Program-made: the position numbers and the translations under genes
Notes under the pieces: generated by a model
Database searches by the model: none
What the model was told of the DNA's origin: nothing
What the model saw: only the letters and a program-made list of their open reading frames with translations
DNA from: Streptomyces sp. NBC_00414
Lineage (GTDB): Bacteria; Actinomycetota; Actinomycetes; Streptomycetales; Streptomycetaceae
Direction of reading: 5' to 3'
NCBI RefSeq assembly: GCF_036038375.1
Contig: NZ_CP107935.1
Span: forward strand, 3,720,001 to 3,784,000
DNA length: 64,000 nucleotides
Part shown: positions 58,959 through 64,000 of the stretch, in pieces
Position numbering within the stretch: position 1 is the stretch's first letter
Layout: each line of letters starts with the position of its first letter

Positions 58959-60542
58959 TTACGCAACCCTACGCAGGTACATGGAACATCCCGCCTTGAG
59001 GACCGTTGCACCAGCGTTGGAGGTGTTCTGAGCCCAACGAAATTGTAGTGTCCCGGACGTGCCCGACGTAATAAGGGTCCCTCGCATACTCGTGCCGGTA
59101 GTAGCACTAAAGGTGACATCAGTACCAATCGCTTGCACTCCGGCACCATCATTGTCGGTCCACACCATTGTTGCACCGGTCGGACCAAGGAAGTCGGCTC
59201 GGAAACCGCCACCGCCGTTCGTCCAGACAGCCACCACCTCAACCAAGTATGTGGCGTTGGCCGCTACAGAGACCACCAATTCGTCGTCATTCTGGACTGT
59301 GGCATTGCTGGTGACCGACTCGTCACCCGTCTTGACGGCGAACAAATCCCTACCAATACCCGTGACCGAAAGGTTCCCACCGACTGTCACGGTGCCCGAC
59401 GTCGTGACAGCCGCAGCATTCACGGTTCCAGTAAACGTCGGAGAGGCCAAGTTCGCCTTGAGGTCAAGGGCTGTCTGTTGAGCAGTGCTGACGGGCTTTC
59501 CCGTATCGGATGTGTTGTCGACGCTCCCCAGGCCCACCATCGACTTTGTGATGCCGGAGACGGTTCCCGTGAACGTGGGCGAAGCCAGGTTGGCTTTCAG
59601 GTCCAGCGCGGTTTGCTGAGCCGTGCTCACTGGCTTTCCGGTGTCGGAGGTGTTGTCGACGTTGCCGAGACCCACCATGGCCTTGGTGATGCCGCTCACC
59701 GTGCCCGTGAACGTCGGAGACGCCTTTGGAGCCAAGAGCGCTTCCGCCCCCGTGGCTCGAACGGTCTCGTTGTCCACGTACGTCTTGGTTGCAGCGTGCA
59801 GACCGATCGTGGGAGCACCTGACAGGACCAGCGCGCCAGTCATCGTGTCTCCGGCCGTGTCCACGTAGGTCCCAGAGACCGCGGCAACGCTGGCATCGAC
59901 GTACTGCTTGGGAGCCGCTTGAAGCGCGGTCGATGGGTTGCCCGGTAGCACGATGGCACCGGACATCGTTCCTCCGGCGAGAGCCAGGAACGGACCCCCG
60001 GTCGGGCCACCTCCACCACCCATGGCGTCTACATACTGCTTGGTCGCAGCGTGCAATGCGTTGGTTGGGTCGGCATCGAGGGTGAGCGCGCCCGTGAGCG
60101 TCCCTCCCCCGAGACCGAGGTAGCGGTCTGACAGGTCGACTACGCCCGTGCGGGTGTCGACGGACACCACGGCGAACGACTCGGGTACTGCACCACCAGG
60201 AGGAGACACACGTAGGTCAGCCACCCAGTAGGGACCACCCGAGACAGGCACGCCGATGTAGAACGCGTTGGAGCCGTACTGGTTGAACCCCGGTCCCTCA
60301 GTGATGCGGTAGAGGGTGTCCCCGTAGTCAGACTCGATGTCTGCGTTGCCGTACAGGGACAACGTCCATGAGCCGGCGGAGTCCGTACGGGTTGCCTCCT
60401 TGGCGACTAGCTCACTCTCGACGTCATCGACGAAGCCAATCCTGGGAGTGCCGTTGAGGTCAACGAGAGTGGCTGTGACGTTGTTGTCCCTGAGCCCAAC
60501 TGACCCCAGGAGAGCCCCAGTTACGTGAATTTTGGTAGCCAT
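58959..60542 (-). CDS. Phage tail fibre protein with repeated modules
   Basis: A 527-residue fibre protein. The N-terminal 125 residues are a beta-rich attachment domain (MATKIHVTGALLGSVGLRDN). Three copies of a fibre motif follow (GGTLTGALTLDADPTNALHA type, each ending KQYVDA or KTYVDN). Two 46-residue repeats then start ASPTFTGTVSGITK. The C-terminal 130 residues (ANATYLVEVVAVWTNGGGGF to the end WAQNTSN...YLRRVA) form the probable receptor-binding head, which resembles the C-terminus of the next protein. ATG 60542 follows AAGGAGGG. It is the last gene of the leftward tail operon. Confidence 0.85.
   Translation of the reverse strand: MATKIHVTGALLGSVGLRDNNVTATLVDLNGTPRIGFVDDVESELVAKEATRTDSAGSWTLSLYGNADIESDYGDTLYRITEGPGFNQYGSNAFYIGVPVSGGPYWVADLRVSPPGGAVPESFAVVSVDTRTGVVDLSDRYLGLGGGTLTGALTLDADPTNALHAATKQYVDAMGGGGGPTGGPFLALAGGTMSGAIVLPGNPSTALQAAPKQYVDASVAAVSGTYVDTAGDTMTGALVLSGAPTIGLHAATKTYVDNETVRATGAEALLAPKASPTFTGTVSGITKAMVGLGNVDNTSDTGKPVSTAQQTALDLKANLASPTFTGTVSGITKSMVGLGSVDNTSDTGKPVSTAQQTALDLKANLASPTFTGTVNAAAVTTSGTVTVGGNLSVTGIGRDLFAVKTGDESVTSNATVQNDDELVVSVAANATYLVEVVAVWTNGGGGFRADFLGPTGATMVWTDNDGAGVQAIGTDVTFSATTGTSMRGTLITSGTSGTLQFRWAQNTSNAGATVLKAGCSMYLRRVA
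59446..59721. repeat. Two 138-base tandem repeats in the tail fibre gene
   Basis: Units 59,446-59,583 and 59,584-59,721 encode nearly the same 46 residues but differ at many third positions. This is an old duplication kept in protein sequence. Confidence 0.8.
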
Positions 60543-60553
60543 GAGAACCCTCC

Positions 60554-61492
60554 TTAGGTGGTCACTCGGGTGAGGCGCATGAAGCTTCCGGCACCCATGC
60601 GAGAGCCAGTGCCGTTGGATGTGTTCTGAGCCCAGTCGAGGGAGAAGGTTCCACTGTTCGTGGTGACGACCTGTCCTGTCTCCCAAGCCAACGTGAGGTT
60701 GGACTGACTGTCTCGGCACCCTTCGTAGGGGACGGACGTCGTGAAGTTGTGGACTCCCGCCCTGACCACGATGTTGGTGGCCGCAGAGTCAGACGCGCTT
60801 GAACCAGGGCCGAAGCATGAGCGCAGACCGGTAGCACCAGACGGGACAGTCCACTGCGTCTTGATGTCAGCAGCCGCTAAGGCTCCGTAGTACATGTAGA
60901 CCTCGACGTGGTACGTCGCGTTGGCCGCTAGCGTCGCCTGAAGAACGGGGTCAGCAGCAAAGGACGTCGTGCTCGCCCGGTCAAGGTTGGTTGTCCTGAA
61001 GACGATCTGCGGGACGTACTGACCCCCGACTGTGAGCGCACCAGCAACCGCGACCGTGGAGCCAGACGCACCGACCGTGACGTTTCCTCCGTCGGCATTG
61101 AGTAGCAGGGTCGCAGCGCTTCCGTTGCTCCTGGCCATGATTTCGTTGGTGTCCATGGCGAGGTTGGCCGCACCGGACGCACCAATCTGAAAAGCGTGTC
61201 CTGAGCTGGAAAGGCTCACGTCCGTAGTGCTGGTCAAGCGCAGAGTTCCCGCACTGGAGAGCACGACGCCGATCCAAGATGAGCCGTCCCACACATAGGC
61301 AGCACCCGTGTTGGTCTCAAAGATGCTCAGTCCCGTGAAAGGGGAAGACGGACGGGTAGAGCTAGTACATACTCGAAAGTTCGAGTTCAAATCAATCTTG
61401 TCATAGTTAGCGTTAAGGTCCGTGCCAACGTTAATATCATCGGCGCCATCAGGCTTATACAGCGCTAGGCGACTCGTGCTTGTTCCTGCCAT
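60554..61492 (-). CDS. Phage tail fibre-like protein
   Basis: A 312-residue beta-rich protein. The N-terminus MAGTSTSRLALYKPDGADDI followed by NVGTDLNANYDKID is a known actinophage minor-tail pattern, next comes AAYVWDGSSWIGVVL and Gly/Ser/Thr repeats. The C-terminal half (ANATYHVEVYMYYGAL through SLDWAQNTSN to FMRLTRVTT) matches the organisation of the fibre at 58,959, suggesting a shared receptor-binding domain. A GGAGG site precedes ATG 61492. The start lies 28 bases inside the upstream gene. Confidence 0.8.
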   Translation of the reverse strand: MAGTSTSRLALYKPDGADDINVGTDLNANYDKIDLNSNFRVCTSSTRPSSPFTGLSIFETNTGAAYVWDGSSWIGVVLSSAGTLRLTSTTDVSLSSSGHAFQIGASGAANLAMDTNEIMARSNGSAATLLLNADGGNVTVGASGSTVAVAGALTVGGQYVPQIVFRTTNLDRASTTSFAADPVLQATLAANATYHVEVYMYYGALAAADIKTQWTVPSGATGLRSCFGPGSSASDSAATNIVVRAGVHNFTTSVPYEGCRDSQSNLTLAWETGQVVTTNSGTFSLDWAQNTSNGTGSRMGAGSFMRLTRVTT

Positions 61493-62061
61493 TCCTCCGC
61501 CTCCTTCCTCTCGTATGGGTTAATAAATGGTGTGCGCCTAGATACGGCCTGTACCGACGTGCGCTTGGATAGTTCACTACGATGACGATCGACAAAAGCA
61601 GCCTTTGCAGCCACCTGCCCTACGTCCATGAATGCTAGATAGTCTTCTCGAATCGCATCTAGAGAACCCTCCCGCTCTACCACGCACACCTTGTTTTGCT
61701 TTACATCCTTGACGCGCAACATGTGAGCTGTGCGCGCTTCGCTCGCACTCGCACATCGAAAGAGCGTTACCGGTTCAGCATCCGAATCAGTTGAGGTAAC
61801 CCAACCTTTACGCAAAGCCGCATCATCGCGATTCTGTGCAGGGTCGGGAATCTCGGACTCGTGAAGAATCAGGTCTAAGAGCGTGTCTACATCTGCGGGA
61901 TCAATGCCATACTCGGCTGCCCGCCACTCCAGTGCCTCAATCGGGAAGATGTGCTGATGCTCTAAACCTCCCGATAGAGACATGGTGACTAGCCAGAATT
62001 CTTTTCCTGCGTCGTTGCGAACCTTAGCAACACCTGTGATTAATCGTTCTTGTGCAGCCAT
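61465..62061 (-). CDS. Phage protein of unknown function in the tail operon
   Basis: A 198-residue soluble protein starting at ATG 62061 behind AAGGGAG. It has mixed alpha/beta character, with a charged helix-rich second half (GSLDAIREDYLAFMDVGQVA, then NPYERKEAEEWQEQ). No family recognised. It lies between the tail hub and the fibre genes and overlaps the next gene by 28 bases, so a tail or assembly role is the simplest guess. Confidence 0.7.
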   Translation of the reverse strand: MAAQERLITGVAKVRNDAGKEFWLVTMSLSGGLEHQHIFPIEALEWRAAEYGIDPADVDTLLDLILHESEIPDPAQNRDDAALRKGWVTSTDSDAEPVTLFRCASASEARTAHMLRVKDVKQNKVCVVEREGSLDAIREDYLAFMDVGQVAAKAAFVDRHRSELSKRTSVQAVSRRTPFINPYERKEAEEWQEQARVA

Positions 62062-62075
62062 AAATACACACTCCC

Positions 62076-64000
62076 TTAGTGGCGGAAAGCCCAGTAGATA
62101 ACGGACCATGTTCCATTGGTGGCGGATGTCCCTCGGATCTGAAATGACGACGTCGTGCGAGTATGCACGTTCAATGCGCACCCGAAGTCACCATCCACCG
62201 GAGTATCGTTCAGAACCGCAATGGGATACGGGTTCGTGTCGTACGTATTGCCGTATGTCACCGTGGCACTGACCGTGGTCATTGCCGAGAACGTGCCCGC
62301 CTGATCCATAAGGAGAGCGGACCTTGTTCCGGAGTATCCGACCTTCCCATAGAACTCCATGGACTCCGTATCACCACGGAAAGCAATTGCCTGCTCATCC
62401 GACTCCCCACGGTTGTGACCGATAATGACGCCTCCGTCATAGAGAACAAAACTCCCCCCGCTTGAAACCCCTTCTCCACTCCATCCCATGAGTGCATAGT
62501 CCTCCGCCAACTGCAAATATCCACCGTTGGTGGTTGTCAGGTTCTCGGTATAAACCCCGGCAGTAACGATTCCGGATCGCACACCGATCTGACTCCTTGC
62601 CGTATCCTCGGCATTCTTCGAAGCAGTCAGATACAGCTCTGTCTCTGTGGGCTCATCAGGCTTGTACCTAGAAAAAATGGTGGCGTAGTTGGACCCGTCC
62701 AGCGGGTAGAAGCGGATTACGGGCGCATTGAGACCCGGGGGGTTAATGACGATTCGATCGGAATCCGACCCCGAGGAGAACGAGCCAATAATGGATACGT
62801 CGCCCGTAGCCGAGTCGATGGTCACTGTCTCGACACCCGAGGTATTGAACGCCTGCAATCCGTTCTGGTTCAGCTCCACACGTGCGCCCGAGTCGGACGT
62901 CTTGATACGCGCCCCGAGAATGAAGTCTGCCGAGATCGTTCCGGCAGTCACCTTGGACACGGTGAGATCCGAGATATGCGCATCGTCAATCAGCAGTGCG
63001 GTAGCTGACGCTGCATCCGAGGGCAGCGATTTGTTGCCTGCCTTGTCGACCGCGATGACACGGACGTAGCGGGCAGACAACTCTTCCACCTGGACAGTTG
63101 CCACCGCCGGAATCTCGGCGATGATCATGCCTTGGTGAGCGAGCACCTGACCCTTCAGAGTCGTGTCTGAGGGGGTGAAGTGAGGCTCGTAGTCCACGTG
63201 GATTTCCAGATGGGCTAGGTCTTGCTCAAGGTTGAAGGTTCCGCCCGTTGCCTTGCCCAACTCATGCGTCACCTGTACAGCGATGCGTGAGCCGGCGACC
63301 GACGGAGCCGCAGGTGTACTCGGCGCGATGTTGTCCTGAGTGGTGACGAATGTGGTGTCTCGGTAGGCACCGATGTTTCCGGCCGTGTCGACCCCTCGGA
63401 TACGGACGTCGTAGCCGACACCCGTGGCCAAGTCATTCAGGAAGAACGACGACTCGCCCCATGCGACGTAATAGGTCTGCCACGCGCTCAGGGCCGGAGT
63501 GAAAGGCTGGTCCCACGTGTTGACGTCGTTCCACGAGGTGGAGCTGACAGACGCCCACGACTGCCCGTAAATGGCGTCCGTGTCGACGCGCACCTGAATC
63601 TCGTAGTGGTCCCCGTCCAGGACGGTAGAGCCGTCTGTGTTGTTCGGAGCGCTCCAAGCCAGGAGTACGCGCGAGCGCGTGAAGCCTAGATCGTCCTGGT
63701 AGTTGACCACCTGGAACGGGGTTGTCCACGTAGGCATGTCGGGAGTCGACGTGTCCGCGTTGGGACGCGTACCGACGCTCTCTCCACTCGCCACGGAAAG
63801 CGTGCGGGAGAACTCCCCTACAACAACCTTCGAGCTAGCCTCAGTCTCGAAATCCACGTAGTCGGTCAGGTCGAACCAGTTGCCGTTACGGTCTCGGTAG
63901 CCGACCGAGTAGCCGTTGGTGATGCTCCAAGAGGTCTCGTGCACCTGAAGCTTGAGAGGATTAAGCCTCTCGCCACGGAACACGATTTCGTTGTTGGTGT
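62076..64000 (-). CDS. Phage tail protein with fibronectin-like domains (5' end beyond window)
   Basis: At least 640 residues, open to the right edge, so the N-terminus is missing. The visible part starts in a beta-rich tail-hub region (GYSVGYRDRNGNWFDLTDYV). It continues with two fibronectin-III-like domains (TRSRVLLAWSAPNNTDGS and GVGYDVRIRGVDTAGNIG), a short helical linker (LTVSKVTAGTISADFI) and a long C-terminal beta-structured head. This layout fits a siphophage tail tip or baseplate protein. The GTG at 63,983 is probably not the true start, since the frame continues in good sequence upstream. Confidence 0.85.
   Translation of the reverse strand, partial: TNNEIVFRGERLNPLKLQVHETSWSITNGYSVGYRDRNGNWFDLTDYVDFETEASSKVVVGEFSRTLSVASGESVGTRPNADTSTPDMPTWTTPFQVVNYQDDLGFTRSRVLLAWSAPNNTDGSTVLDGDHYEIQVRVDTDAIYGQSWASVSSTSWNDVNTWDQPFTPALSAWQTYYVAWGESSFFLNDLATGVGYDVRIRGVDTAGNIGAYRDTTFVTTQDNIAPSTPAAPSVAGSRIAVQVTHELGKATGGTFNLEQDLAHLEIHVDYEPHFTPSDTTLKGQVLAHQGMIIAEIPAVATVQVEELSARYVRVIAVDKAGNKSLPSDAASATALLIDDAHISDLTVSKVTAGTISADFILGARIKTSDSGARVELNQNGLQAFNTSGVETVTIDSATGDVSIIGSFSSGSDSDRIVINPPGLNAPVIRFYPLDGSNYATIFSRYKPDEPTETELYLTASKNAEDTARSQIGVRSGIVTAGVYTENLTTTNGGYLQLAEDYALMGWSGEGVSSGGSFVLYDGGVIIGHNRGESDEQAIAFRGDTESMEFYGKVGYSGTRSALLMDQAGTFSAMTTVSATVTYGNTYDTNPYPIAVLNDTPVDGDFGCALNVHTRTTSSFQIRGTSATNGTWSVIYWAFRH

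Larger units (their letters stand above)
56094..64000. mobile_element. Prophage, left part (continues beyond the window)
   Basis: Rightward small regulatory and DNA-modification genes (56.3-58.9 kb) are followed by a leftward block of tail genes (59.0-64.0 kb) that meets them at a bidirectional terminator. Codon use includes many A/T-ending codons and TTA, rare in Streptomyces genes. Tail-fibre and tail-hub proteins show a siphophage-like tailed phage. No integrase, repressor, terminase or lysis gene is present in this part. Confidence 0.88.

Noticed and set aside
59446..60100. CRISPR-like array
   Set aside because: The repeats are in-frame protein repeats of a tail fibre with no constant spacer pattern.

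Overview
This window is high-GC actinobacterial DNA, almost certainly from a Streptomyces chromosome. The GC-rich third codon positions, the nrdABS operon behind a cobalamin riboswitch, the SigR/RsrA pair, the albaflavenone genes (epi-isozizaene synthase plus CYP170A1-type P450), WblC/WhiB7 and the interspersed GC-rich palindromes all fit that genus. From about position 56,094 to the right edge the base composition falls and the genes become those of a tailed phage, so the chromosome ends in a prophage whose far end lies outside the window.

Layout. 0.3-6.5 kb: carbon-starvation transporter CstA with YbdD, a DUF3311/sodium-solute symporter pair, a nucleoside hydrolase and a GNAT acetyltransferase. 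6.5-11.6 kb: class Ia ribonucleotide reductase operon nrdA-nrdB-nrdS behind two NrdR boxes and a B12 riboswitch. 11.7-14.1 kb: two-gene albaflavenone operon. 14.5-19.1 kb: peptide deformylase, a TPR protein and two membrane HD-domain proteins. 19.4-22.2 kb: roadblock/DUF4388 signalling genes. 22.2-25.8 kb: rsrA-sigR, a small hydrolase, an SRAP protein and an M50-like protease. 26.0-33.4 kb: aroA, rsgA, an SMR exporter, a TetR regulator, hisN, a CBS protein, and catalase divergent from a Fur-type regulator. 33.5-35.9 kb: two identical initiator tRNA genes flanking a Sel1-repeat gene. 36-49 kb: UPF0182 membrane protein, PPA1309 protein, PDZ/Lon-like protease, MoaE, SDR, DUF2342 protein, NUDIX, a TerD/AIM24 trio and a YgjP-like protease. 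49.3-56.2 kb: ThiF-like protein, UbiB-like kinase, wblC with a long leader, uvrD2 and mycoredoxin. 56.1-64 kb: prophage.

Regulation links several blocks. A perfect SigR promoter pattern (GGGAAT-N18-GTT) lies upstream of sigR and again upstream of the mycoredoxin gene, so thiol-stress sensing (RsrA), response (SigR) and repair (Mrx1) form one circuit in the window. wblC has the parts of an antibiotic-responsive attenuator: a promoter with AT-rich flank, a 104-codon leader ORF with a strong Shine-Dalgarno, and an intrinsic terminator before the gene. nrdABS combines NrdR repression with B12-dependent shut-off.

The most unusual observation is at the prophage edge. Codon usage inside mrx1 changes abruptly at codon 51 while the protein stays full length and plausible. 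The simplest reading is that the phage integrated inside mrx1 and brought its own recoded 3' end, as phage 21 and e14 do at icd in E. coli. No integrase is visible here; it would be expected near the other prophage end.
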